In this document: piece after piece, positions 19,551-31,069 of the stretch
How the letters are laid out: each line of letters starts with the position of its first letter
How positions within the stretch are numbered: the first letter of the stretch is position 1
NCBI GenBank assembly: GCA_024305745.1
Contig: JAHRBS010000009.1
Coordinates: forward strand, 310,001 to 374,000
DNA from: Polyporus tsugae
Taxonomy: Eukaryota; Basidiomycota; Agaricomycetes; Polyporales; Polyporaceae
Direction: 5' to 3'
DNA: 64,000 nucleotides
Notes under the pieces: model-generated
Databases searched by the model: none
Told to the model about the DNA's origin: nothing
What the model saw: the letters and a program-made list of their open reading frames with translations, nothing else
Translations under genes and position numbers: made by a program

Positions 19551-22500
19551 CTCGGGCTGCAGTTGTCGCGCGTATGGAGGACTATGTTTGTACAATGATC
19601 ATGAATCACTCAGATCAGAACTCAATCTGCGCACTCGTTCGCCCTCAGGGCGAACTTCAACGAGAGTCGATAGATGTGTTGATATTTAATGTATATGCCT
19701 CTTGCATCAAAGTCGACAATTTCATGGGGGTCTGCGATCGCAATCGCAGAGAGACTCAGACTCGAGCCCATTCAACGATTTGCCAGGCTCCAGCGGCCCG
19801 CACCACCCCCATGCCTCGAGGTGATTTGACGGCTGCTACCGCCCACATACCGCCAGCATGTATGCGTGTCCGGGCAGACGTCGACTATATGAGCGCGGTA
19901 GGCCCATTCAAACGCGCGAAGGCAGTCCACGGCCCCATGACCAAACGAATACGGATTGCGCAGCGTTTCAACGCGGTTGTGTCGAGGCCAGGTCGAGGCT
20001 CCCGGTGCAAGAGAAGCGCAGTGTGTACGTGCACTGTAGCTCAGACTCTAGGCTCCAAGGACCGTCCTTCCACGAGGCTCGCGGTCGGAGAAGCGAGCTG
20101 CGGTCGCCGTGCCCGGTTCGCCCGAGGCCGCCCTGCTCCCCCATCGCCACCAGCGGTAGCGTACCGCTTCCGGCGCTGGAGAGGCGATGGAGAGTGGGTG
20201 GTGAGGCACGATAACGATTCTCGTGTGGGATGTGCCAGGCATGCCAGGGGTCGCGGGCCCGCATGTCTATAGGAAGATGGTATGAGTGCTTCACTTATAG
20301 ATCGATGGAACGTTCCACTCACTACGGTGTTTGTCTTTGAGGGGATGGCGGTAGCTAGGGTCGCCTATGGGCGGAGGTTGTTAGTGGTCACTAATGCGCG
20401 CGCAGAGCCGGGGGTGGTGTTGCTTGACTGGGTGGGGACATCACCACATGCCGGTTGGTTGGGCCAAACCCATCGTACGGAATGTCCACCCCGACCCATG
20501 GACGGTCTTCGTCGAGACTACAGATTTCGGGTCCGTGGAGAGCGGGTAAGTGGTGTAGACTTCTTGGTGACAGAATGGTCCCTTGCGATGGAGGGCGCTC
20601 GGGCGAGACCGCTGTGTGCTGGTCATGAAGGGTTTGAAGTCGCTGTTCGGGGGAGGGGGAGGGGGGGGGGCACGCCCGAGGGACGCGGAGGAGGCGGCGT
20701 GCAGCGGCAGACCTGCACAGAGGCTGACGTCCCAGCTGTACTTTCGGTCAGAACAGTGGCTTGATTAAGGGAGGGTTATCTGCAGTGGCGTTCGCATGGG
20801 ACGCGACAATTCGTCGGCGCCGACAGCAAACGGATTGCCTTCGCCTGGTGTGAGTGCTTGCAGTGATGTAGTTGCCCAGAAAGGAACCGACCTGTCCGTC
20901 CTATATATATATCCGGGAGAGGAGAGATACCAGAGAGTCCCTGGCGTTTGGGCGGACCGAGGGCAGAAAGAGATTTACTATACGTAGTCGAGGGGAGCAT
21001 TTCCGCGCCTTCGACTTTGATCGACGTGTGATTACGGCCACTGTAAGACACCGGGGGGGTGTTACACTGAGTTTGAAGTCTGGACGTCCTGCGCGGTTAT
21101 GATGGGCGTCGATACGTCGGGGGACGTGTTGCATGTTCGTTTGACGTCTGCAAAAGTCTGCGTGCGCTCGGGGGAGACAGGCAGGCCCGACAGTCATAAA
21201 TGAGGTTCCGAAACAGCACGATGTCCATGCTCTACTAGTAAACGACCATCAGGGCGGAGGTGAGGTGGAGGAGAGAAGAGGCACGATCACTGACCCGGGA
21301 GGTTGGAGCTCGAGATGGAATCGATGACAGTGCAGGAGAACGTGGCAGCCGTGAGCTGGGCTGAGCTGGGCCGCAATGTCGCTGATTGGAACATGGAAGC
21401 CAAGTGCGTCCATTGCGCCATGATGAGGTTCTCAACTCACCATCGGGCTTTTGAAATCGCGAATCAGAGGATGCCAAAAGCGAAGGCCCCGAACCTGAAA
21501 AGGTGAGAGATAAGTGATGTTTGGAAGGTGAACGTATCCCAAAGCGTTACAAACGCAGCAAAGAACGGGATTCCGCCAAAGACTTGACCACGAAGTCGAA
21601 GACCGCTAACGATAAGATTGGGCTCATCCAAGGCTCATCCGACATCATCAGTGCATCACCCTCCACTTCGCTTAGCTGGTGACGCGGCGTGACCCCCGCC
21701 AAAGTCACGTCTGAAGGACAGTAAGCTATCTAGTCCCCCAAATCCTCTCCTTTCGCAAGAATTCAACCTATTATCGATATAGAATTCCTCTCCCTACAGA
21801 TAATAGGAAACAGATTTGAGGAAAGTGCCTTCGTTGAGGAGGAGAAAGCTAAGCGGATCACGCTTATCTAAGCGAAGTGGAGGCTCCCAATCTTACACAA
21901 GATTGAAGAGGGACGGAAGTCCGCTCGAGCCTCGAGGCCACCACTCGTTCGAATTCGTTCAACCTCGAGGTATCATCGCTGCGGCAGGTCCAGCCTAGCG
22001 ACGTCCATGTGTGACAACGCGATCTACTGATAATAGTCACGCCTATCCAGCGAACAAGACAAAATGCCACGATTGACCGGCATACATTCGCCAACATCTG
22101 TTTAGCCCCTTGAGCTGCAGACGGAGATGGATGGTGGTGTTAGATGCATGCTCGAACTGGTGCAGAACCATGTACCAGTGTCTCTGAGGTAGGCCCGGGA
22201 TTCGGCAGAGGCGCTGTAGCATTTGTCCGGGCGTACACGTGGCGGAACCGGACATGATCCTACACTGCCCCTCAAGTTTCAACTGCCCTCCATTCGTCGG
22301 GAGTCGGGTCATCGCTCTGCGTCAACATTCGGGACTGGAAGTGAACCCTGAGGGCTTTATGAAGGTAAAGTGCATTCATGGAACCACCCCGGCACGATGT
22401 CTAACGTTCTTGACCAGGGGAAACACCTGCCGAGCGCGGGATCATGTCAATTTTCACCCTCTTGTCATTCCTGAACAACATTGATCCTTGGGAATCGCGG

Positions 22501-23203
22501 CTGTGGAGAATGAAACTTCCTTCAAGTTTAGCTGAAATTCAACGATGCCATGATCGGTGTGAGTCATTCATCTAGCTGAAAAGTTGTCATGTCAGTACTG
22601 CTAGCTCGGAGGATTCGAGGCGCAGAGATGCCTTTCGCTGACCTCTGCTTGTTCTTCTCCACGGGTGCTAACTTCGTATCCTATATATGACGCACCGACG
22701 GCCTGGGAATCACTCGGAATACCATTTACCCACAAAGAACATCTAATGTGAATGTCACCGCGGCGGTAAGTCGGCCACCCACCCCAGCCGCACAGCGCTG
22801 AGACCCTGTTCACAGAGCGTCCTCGCGGGCCGCCGGAATGCGTCAGATCTCGCGATCCAGAGTAGCGTTGTTACCTCGGCTACAGGCGTTCTACTTGCGC
22901 CCGACGCACCCTCGTCCCCGACTTGTGTCAACCAGTCACCTCCTGACGCGCCGGATCGGACGCGATAGGCTGCCATGTGTTCCCCCTTCTGTTCACTGTA
23001 TATGTCAACAGCATGATGCGTCGCCCTGGGCAGTGTATCGACTCGGCAAGGGTCTGCGCCGGGTTGAGAACGCTGATAATGTCCACTCCCACCGCCATGT
23101 ACGTTCATATAACTAGGTCTGTGTACGGGGACTCTGGACAGGCTGGGTCGCTCCACCTCCCCTCATACACCGCGCTCCCTCCCGTCACCATTCTTCATCC
23201 GAC
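19551..23203. other. 3.6-kb gene-poor region with simple repeats and a short inverted repeat
   Basis: No gene is supported. A G-run with A interruptions lies at 20649-20670. A 16-bp perfect inverted repeat occurs at 21660-21675 and 21868-21883, enclosing a second 9-bp pair (CCTATTATC at 21767, GATAATAGG at 21799). Open frames on both strands are short, Arg-rich and without splice logic. Confidence 0.45.
21660..21883. repeat. possible MITE-like inverted-repeat element
   Basis: CCTCCACTTCGCTTAG at 21660-21675 is the exact reverse complement of 21868-21883. A nested pair CCTATTATC/GATAATAGG lies near the middle. At about 224 bp it has the size of a miniature inverted-repeat element, but I could not identify a target-site duplication. 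Confidence 0.35.
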
Positions 23204-26200
23204 ATGGATTACGACGCTTACGATGCTCTGCTCCACTACATCTTCAAGCAGGTGCGCCCGCCGCCACTTCCATTGTCTGCCGTCACTATTAGAACTCAAC
23301 GCCCGCTTTACATTTAGACTCAGGGAGACGCATGGTTCAAGCCCTCGGAGGAGAACGTCCACGCCGGTGTCTGCCTCCGCGTCGACACTGGCGTTTTCCG
23401 CGTCTTCCCTTACGAGAACGTCTACCTCGAGCCCTTAGAGGCCGCGGTACGCGTCTTGAACCCCGTCGTCGCCGTCAAGATCCGTAGCGCGGCTATCCAT
23501 GCCGCGCTCGCCACTGTGTGGGTTATCTCCGTCCTTCGTCCCCGCCACGATCCGCGCTGATACGCCGCACTGATTCGCAGCAAGCCAGACGCGGACGCCA
23601 TCTACGTTGACGATAACACGCGCATCCAGATCCTAGACTCCATCCTGCTGTTGGGCAGTGCGGACAAGGAGCAGTGCGGTGCATTTATTGTGAGTCGCCG
23701 CCTCAGGTCATCGTCACCATCCCGTTTCTCCCCCCCTCCCTGTTGAGATAGCACGCTCATTTCGATCGTAGCGTGATGAACGGGTGCTCGTCGTGTGGTC
23801 GTATCAACTCGATACGATCATCCCGACGTGCCGGGACTTCGAGGAGAAGCTCATCAAGCTCGTCTGGGACCGCCGTGCCGACCTTTCGTCGTCCGCGCCG
23901 TCAGTGAACGCGTCGAACGTCTCCTCCGACGTCAACTTGACCGAGAAGGTGAAAGAGCAGCAGACCGAGACGAAGGAGGTCCCGAGCGCTCTGGAGACGG
24001 AGGCGGCGCGCAACCAGCCGCCGAAGAAGACGCGGTTCTGGGGTCTTTCCTACTTTGTCACCAACAAGGGCGATGTTGAGAAGACCGCGGACGGGCCTTC
24101 CCCTCGGCCGATCCGTCTGTTCGCTCCATTTTACAACGGCTTTGGCGTGGCATTGTCCATATGTTCGTTATTCCACGCTTTATATGCGCGGGACGTTGGC
24201 TCACTTCCGTCTTCCGCAGTCTTTGTCGCCAGCGGTGTCGCCGTCTTACTGGAGGAGTCCCGCCTCGATGAGAACTGGACCCGCTTTGCTCTCCTCGCGA
24301 CCGCGCCGTTCCTGCTATGCGTCTCCTTGGTGCGTCTCGCAGTCGCTTTCGCGCCTGGCATCCTCTCATGCCGTGCACATAGTTCTTCTCGCTGCAGATC
24401 GTCACCAACGTCTCGTACATGTACGTCACCACGTGCACCTACATGCGTCCATATTACTAAACTGCTTCCCAGCCTCGGTCCGGTCGCTCAGTACCACGAG
24501 AATTCCAAATACTACTCGGCTGTCAAACCAGCCCCAAACAAGCTAGTCGACACGAACCTTCCCCACATCACTATCCAGATGCCGGTGTACAAGGAGAGCC
24601 TCAGCGAGACAATGTAAGTGTGGTTATTCTCGCACCTTGCCATATTTGTGGAGCACCGGCGTGGAGGAGGAGATCTTGAGTTGCGGTTTTACTCAAGGCG
24701 CTCCGTCCGTGGCGTCATACTAGTGGACCTAGCCCGTCGTCCATTGGTCCGCCGGGATCGTCATGGCTCCAGTCTGCATGGTTTAGGTGTAGTTTCGAGA
24801 TAAACCGTTCGCTCACATCCGCCTAACCCACCCAGCGCACCCTCGGTCTACTTTTTGAAGAAGGCGATGCAGACGTACGCGCGTCAAGGCGGCACCTCCT
24901 CCATCTTCATCAACGAGGACGGTATGCAGCTCCTCTCGGAGGAAGAGCGCCAGGCGCGCATCGCCTTCTACGCCGACCACAACATCGGATGGGTCGCGCG
25001 CCCGCCACACAGCAGCGCGCCCGATGGGTACAAGCGCGCCGGCCGGTTCAAGAAGGCGTCTAACATGAACTACGGCCTCGCGCTCTCGCTCAAGCTCGAA
25101 AGGCACCTGCTCGAGCTCGAGGCGCAGGAGTCGGCAGGCACGCTCGAGCCCTCGGACGAGGCGCTCGAGGACCGCGCGCTAAAGCTCGCGGTCGAAGAGA
25201 CGTGCGCGGAGAGCGGCGGGAAGTGGCGGCCGTGGGCGGAGAACGGCAAGTCGCTACGCGTCGGCGAGCTGATCCTCATCGTCGACTCGGACACGGTCGT
25301 GCCCGAGGACTGCTTGCGCGACGCGGCGCGCGAGCTCGCGGAGTGCCCCGACGTCGCGATCATCCAGCACGAGTCGGACGTGATGCAGGTCGCGCACCAC
25401 TACTTTGAGAACGGGATCGCGCACTTCACGCGCCGGATCAACAAGTGCATCTCGATGGCATGCGCGAACGGGGAGGTCGCGCCGTTCGTCGGGCACAATG
25501 CGTTCCTCCGATGGAGCGCGCTGCAGGACGCGGCGTTTGTGGACCCCGCGGACGGGAAGAAGAAGATCTGGTCGGAGACGAACGTGTCGGAGGACTTTGA
25601 CATGGCCCTGAGGCTTCAGCTTGCTGGGTACATGATCCGTTGGGCCACCTACTCCGATGGCGGGTTCAAGGAGGGCGTGTCGCTGACGTGCGACGATGAG
25701 CTCAACAGGTGGCAAAAGTATTCGTACGGTATGCGTCCTTTGGGCCCTGTCAAGCAGTCGTACGGCGCTGATAGGACGTAATTCTTGCAGGATGCAACGA
25801 GCTCATCTTCAACCCCCTCATCGACTGGTGGCGCTTTGGACCTATTAATAAGCAGTTGAGGACTTTCGTGTGGTCAAGTGCTCCAGTGCACTACAAGATC
25901 AGCATGATGGCTTGTACGTCTTCCTCTTCACTGCAGTATGCCACTCGGCTGACAAGTCTTCGCAGACATGTTCTCGTACTGTGCGTACGGTTCCATGAAG
26001 CTAGACTCTGTATGCTGACCAGTTCCACAGACGGTATCGCGGCGTCCTCGGTGCTCTCATTGCTCAACTACTTACTTCTCGGTTGGAACCTTCCGGTGGG
26101 TTTCTCGCCATTTGACCACAATTTGATATTCATGAATACTCTCAGGTGGACGGGTTTTATGAGCACAGTTTCGAAATATGGCTTGCATGCACAGTGGTCT

Positions 26201-26820
26201 TCCCCGGCGCGGGAAACGTAGGCTTCACATTGCTCGAATACCGTTTGGGCCAGCGTAACCTCCTGGACTCGCTCGTCGAAAACCTCACATGGGTACCCTT
26301 CTTGTTGAGTCTCCTTCCCTTCCGCTCTGTAATTGAGTGCTGACGTCACCGGCAGCTTTTTCTTCTTTGGCGGGCTCAGTATCCATCTCTCCCAGGCCCT
26401 GCTCGCCCACCTCTTCTCGTACAACATCACATGGGGCGCGACGAAGAAAGAGGTCGAGCGGTCGAACTTCTGGCAGGAGGTCCCCAAGATCCTCAAGCGG
26501 TTCTGGATCGCGTTCACCATCAGTCTCGCGTGCTGCGCCGCGATGGTCATCCTCGCCACGGACGCAGTCCCCATCGGCTGGCGCATCTTCGGCTGGGACT
26601 GGGCCGTTATCGTGCCGCTCGCGTGAGTCTTCCATGTCCGCACCTCCACATTCTGTTCCTCCCTGCTCACTAAGACCGGCCACAGTATCGTTGCAGGCTG
26701 CCATATCGCATACCCGGTGGGTGGTGCTTCCCTGCTGTGAACGTTGCGGCATAGGCGGTGACTGACGTGCCGTGTTGACAGATCGTTCTCAATCCGTGGT
26801 TCATGGTCTTCTCGTATTGA
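23204..26820 (+). CDS. membrane glycosyltransferase family 2 protein
   Basis: Fifteen exons join in phase to 870 residues: 23204..23251, 23318..23517, 23581..23689, 23772..24162, 24220..24329, 24398..24420, 24473..24613, 24836..25728, 25791..25913, 25966..25980, 26031..26095, 26146..26303, 26356..26622, 26686..26716 and 26782..26820. The N-terminal 200 residues are soluble and Glu/Lys-rich. Hydrophobic segments at about 240-295 follow, then the GT2 domain: I-T-I-Q-M-P-V-Y-K-E-S, D-S-D-T-V-V-P (metal/nucleotide-sugar site), S-E-D-F-D (acceptor side) and R-W-Q-K-Y-S-Y-G, which resembles the Q-x-x-R-W motif of processive GT2 enzymes. Several C-terminal membrane helices follow. The likely role is transfer of sugars to a cell-surface polysaccharide at a membrane. 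The substrate is not deducible. It lies between the arms of the inverted duplication. Confidence 0.88.
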
Positions 26821-28284
26821 AGGCGGCGTTGGCAGCGTTTACCTGTCACGTTCCTGAGGTTCGCGCATCGCCTGCGGGCACGGCGGCTCTCCTGCCTATC
26901 CGCTTGTAATTTATCCATGGACATGATGGGCGGTAGCTGCTCTCGGAGATAGAACTCGCGTATTTTCCCTTTGTAGGTTTCTCGGACTGTCGGGCTTCTC
27001 GTATACTACATATCCGCGTCGCGCTAGAAACACCTATTGGGCCATCCCTCCCTATTGGGCGTACTGTCCTTCTCGACTAAAAACTGGCCTCCTCTCCCTC
27101 GGCCCAATGTGTATGCTGTGCTTGCTTCGTTGTATCTTATGAGTCATATGCATTATCGGTCGTACCTGCCCTCTTTCACCTAATCCGAGTGGCTCAATAA
27201 AAATAACCTACTTCGGAACGCCGCTCATAGCTAGATGAACACAATATGCCAGTGGTGGGAACAGCGAAAATGATGCCAAAGGCCGCGAAGAGTTGGTTGT
27301 CTTCCGAATGTCAGGGAAGCACTGGGTGAATTTGCTCCTCTCGAGCGACGATCGCGATACCATTCTATGCTATCTAGAGGACGAAGTGCCGAAGACGAGA
27401 ACATGACCATGAGGCGAGCTATACCCGCAGGACAACTCGCACTCACCGCCCGCCGTGATAGGTTGACCACCGGCGCAACGCCCTGCGAAAATTTTTGTGG
27501 TCGAGCGTATCATATCCTTAGGCGTCTCAGGCTCGAGGGGGATAGACCGATCCATCTTCTCTTCTCTTCTGCGGCTCAGGGCTCCGACATACAACGTGCG
27601 ACTACGCAACGGGCCCTCGCCGCCGCCGTGCGATAGCACGAGATGGATCCAATTGGACAGTTCTACAAGGCACTAACGCGGGTCCTCGGATACAGTCCCT
27701 CCGAGTCCTGGCCCCCGGAGCCGCGCTTCTTAGCTTCTCCATGCGTGCGCGCTGACGCTCAGGCTGCCAGACACCTTGGCAGAATGACATAAGGGGTCGT
27801 ACGCTCCGGGGCTGAAAGCGGCCGAAAACACGAGCGATGGTCGGGGAGCTGCCTTGAAAAGATCATCATGCATGTGGTAAGATAAGACTACGGCGAAACG
27901 AACGGGTGCCTTGTTCGCGCGCTTCTCTTTCAGCCGGGCCCGGGCGTCGAGGCGACTGTCGACGTCGCCGTCGATCCAGGGAATATATTGGAGAAGTCTT
28001 CTCAGGGTTCCCGTCCATAGAGACGAAAATGTATATGCGATTTGCTCACAATTGCACGATGATGTCGCTTGCGAAGGGCCTCCGGATAGGGAACTCCACG
28101 ATACACCAGCGGACGCATGGGCTACAGACTCTTGGGTCCACCGACCTCCTCCGAATGCCCGTGGCCGCGTGACCTGAGAAGAGGACGAACAGCAACCAGG
28201 TCAGGCGGTGTGCATGACGTCTGTGATAGAAGCAGGCTATGCGACGTACCGTATTATCCGTCGTGTGCTCCTCCGATTGAGTCG
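26821..28284. other. intergenic, ends in inner edge of right arm
   Basis: No gene is seen to 28150. From about 28190 the sequence is the reverse complement of the region after the left-arm HNH gene, including the GTACGT...CTTCTCAG intron-like block. Confidence 0.5.
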
Positions 28285-30080
28285 TCATTGCAGATGAGCG
28301 TCGTTATACAACATAGAGGACCCAGAAAACATCCCAACAAGGTGACCAGAACAGGAGGAAGGAGCGGGAACTCGAACAGCATGCGACACGGGGCGCGCAA
28401 GATGGAGGTCAGCGTCGACGAAGCAGACGACCTGGCCACGGCAATGAATGCGCCAAAAATCTCCTCGCTTGGCCTCCGCTGCAGGTGTCTGCAAGTACCC
28501 CAAGAGGGGGCCAGGCCGGGTTATCCACGCCGCTAGAAAACCCTCGCTATCCTCCCGCGTCGCACCTTCCGACGTTGTCGACATCTGCCACACCTGCGGG
28601 TGCTCCTCGATGGACTTGGACGCTAGTCGCAGCATATGCGGAGTCTCCATGTGGCAGGCAACGGTATCGGGCGGGTGCTCGACTTCTTCAAGCGTTGCTG
28701 AACCAATGTAGAACGAGTTGATACATACATCTAGTGAATTGAGAAGAAAGGAGAGCATGCGGAAACGCGGCATACCGATATTCGGAAGCCGTGCAAACAG
28801 CAGTTCCTTCCACCGCGCGTCGCCGTCTTCGTAGGATTCTTGTTGGGGGGCAAACATGGATTGGTGTGGGGCGGAACACTCTGTAAATGAACGTGGACTA
28901 GCACGTCAATATGCCGCAGAAGCAATCATACGTACCCATGTCTGACTCCTCGTTGCGTTTACTGCCAGAGGCCTCGGACATAGCTAGAATGAAACGAGAT
29001 ATCAGCCACTAGGTGTATTGCAAGGCAGTATACGTACAGGTGCCTTCGTCAGCGACTGCACGCTTGGCAGCCTCACGCGCCTGCTTCTCCGCCTTCTCCG
29101 ACAATAGCTTCTTCGCCCACACCTTGACCTGCTTGTTCTCAGAGACGGAATCCAAGAGCTCGTCGGGTCGGTACAGATGGATGACGTTGTAGGCGAAACG
29201 TGCGTAGAGGAACTCGACGGCGACGCTGGGGTGAATCGTCACCAGTCTCCGGTGGAATGGCTCTGTGTAGTCGGGGTAGCCGTTTGTGTCCACAAAGTAT
29301 GCCATGAACTTGTCATTGCCAGCGGGGTAGAAAACGAAGGCGTGTGAGTCGAGGCAGCGACGCACGTCGTCGCGCAATGCGATACCATTCGTATGGGCGT
29401 TGACACCTGCACGCGAGTTGATTCGGGCGTAAAGAAACATCTCGTTTGCCATGAACCAAGCCACCTCCGCCTTCGGCACGAGATGAGCGCACTGGATGAC
29501 TATGATGGCAATCAACAGAATAAGAATTGGTTGAAAAACCCAGTGCAATATGAAAGAACGCACATGAGCGACACTTGGTGACGGTGCAGTCGTGGTCCCT
29601 CGTCGCCACATAGAGAGACATGTCTGATTTCGCGACGTAGGGAAAGCCCACCGTCAACCGGCCGCTGCTCCGTGCGGCGTACCAATGGTCGGGTAACCGA
29701 GGAGGAAAGTTGAACGCATTAAAGTGCTTGACGATTGGGTAGTTTCGATTGGCAGCCTCCTCCGCAGGACCCAGGAAGTAGTAGGTACGGGGCGATAGGG
29801 GCTTGGCATCGTCGATAGGTACAGGGACTTTGCCTTCACGGTCGTCTGCGAGAAAGCCTGCCTGATTTTTGGCAGCGTGATTGGTGATAATGCGACACGC
29901 GTCGAGAGCGAGACGGTGGCATACGCCAAAGAGCTTCTGGGAAGGGTTGGCGGGATCTGGCTCGGAGTAGGCAGGAAAATCGAAAAGCTGCTGGTCCACC
30001 CCGGGGTGGTGGATAGTGACAAACCCTTGAATCACGACTTGGAGTGGTTCGGTCTTAGTAACCTCGTCCCGAGGGGCCAT
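28285..30080 (-). CDS. HNH nuclease-like protein, intact right-arm copy
   Basis: Exons 30080..29564, 29499..29038, 28983..28936, 28880..28776 and 28697..28285 join in phase to 514 residues. The first 170 residues hold a conserved domain with G-F-V-T-I-H-H-P-G and P-R-T-Y-Y-F-L-G-P. The HNH region follows: R-D-H-D-C-T-V-T, I-Q-C-A-H-L-V-P-K-A-E-V-A-W-F, N-G-I-A-L-R-D-D-V-R-R-C-L-D and H-A-F-V-F-Y-P-A-G. The C-terminal half is acidic with E-D-G-D-A-R-W-K-E-L-L and H-M-E-T-P-H-M-L-R-L. In bacteria, HNH_2-type domains are DNA endonucleases. The fungal proteins are common but uncharacterised. The exact C-terminus is uncertain because other frames stay open near the end. It is divergent from the kinase at 31070 across 990 bases. 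Confidence 0.82.
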
Positions 30081-31069
30081 GAAGAGAGCGGAGTTGAGTG
30101 GTGGCGGTTCAAACGTACGCTTCAGGCCGAGGGACTTGCCTGGAGGCGGAGTCTGAAACCTATAAGTTATGAACTCCGCTCAGACTTTGATGCCTAGCTT
30201 GTGATCAAGCCGGATTCTCCGAACGAATTCTCGTACTCCGCACGAGCCTTTGGGTTCCCAGCTCAATGATGCTCAGCCTCAGCCTCAATCTCTTCCTTAG
30301 CAGGCGGGATCCTTACTTGCTGTGCGCGAGTGGGTCCCAGAGAAGACTCCCCAGCGAGCGTCGTAAGTACCACTCCGGACCAGGGACCAAGCCTCTGACT
30401 GATCGGTTTCAGCCTGTCGCGCTTGGGAAGAGGTCGATTCGAAGGACTCATGCAAGCTCACGGGCGAGCAAGATCCTTGCCAGCTCGAACTGGGACCGCT
30501 GTTCAGATACCGACATACATGGAGTCTGACAGAGACGACGTACGTATTGTTTTCATCGCATTATGAAACCCCGACGATGAAGCTTGTGGTGCCATGGAGG
30601 AAGAGCGGCGAGGAACGCCCGCGCGAACTAGTATTTTCCCCAAGAAGGAAACCCAACATCTCCGCTTACCCTCGACTTGTCTCCTACCACTTTCGCTGCA
30701 ACAGAGCCTCTCAGTGAGAATGCTATTGTGAGCCGTCTTTGGTATGTCATGGCCTCATGTTTCCTTTGTCATGGTCTGATCTAACCTGGCTGCTGCTGTA
30801 TGGCGACCTATGGCGACTCAATCCAAGCCAGCCAAACTTCCTAACCACCATCCCAACGGGTATAAAAACATTGATCAGGCGTCTTTTAGGTCAGTTCTCC
30901 TTCACCTTCCCCGCTTTCTCTCACCATCGGTGCTTACTTGCATATCGGTCCCTCGCCACAGTCGAGCGCATCCCACTCGGCCAACGTACAGCATTATCAG
31001 ATCCGGGGCCACGCGCGCAATAACCCTCATTTATCTGTGTCATCGCACGCCGAAAGCGACCGTATCCAC
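30081..31069. other. divergent promoter region between HNH gene and kinase
   Basis: The part near 30270-30530 is related to 12030-12240 and to 34570-34700. The part near 30640-31069 is the kinase promoter block shared with the left arm and with the copy at 46.9-47.2 kb. No gene is supported inside it. Confidence 0.55.
30861..30868 (+). promoter_or_regulatory. TATA element of right-arm kinase
   Basis: TATAAAAA in the shared block CATCCCAACGGG-TATAAAAAC, 202-209 bases before the ATG pair. A GTCAGT at 30891 and an AG at 30960 could bound a 5' UTR intron, as in the two other copies. Confidence 0.55.

Noticed and set aside
20282..20764. 160-codon plus frame with Gly/Arg-rich end
   Set aside because: The Gly-rich end is just the G-tract read in frame. 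No homology in the window and no intron structure.
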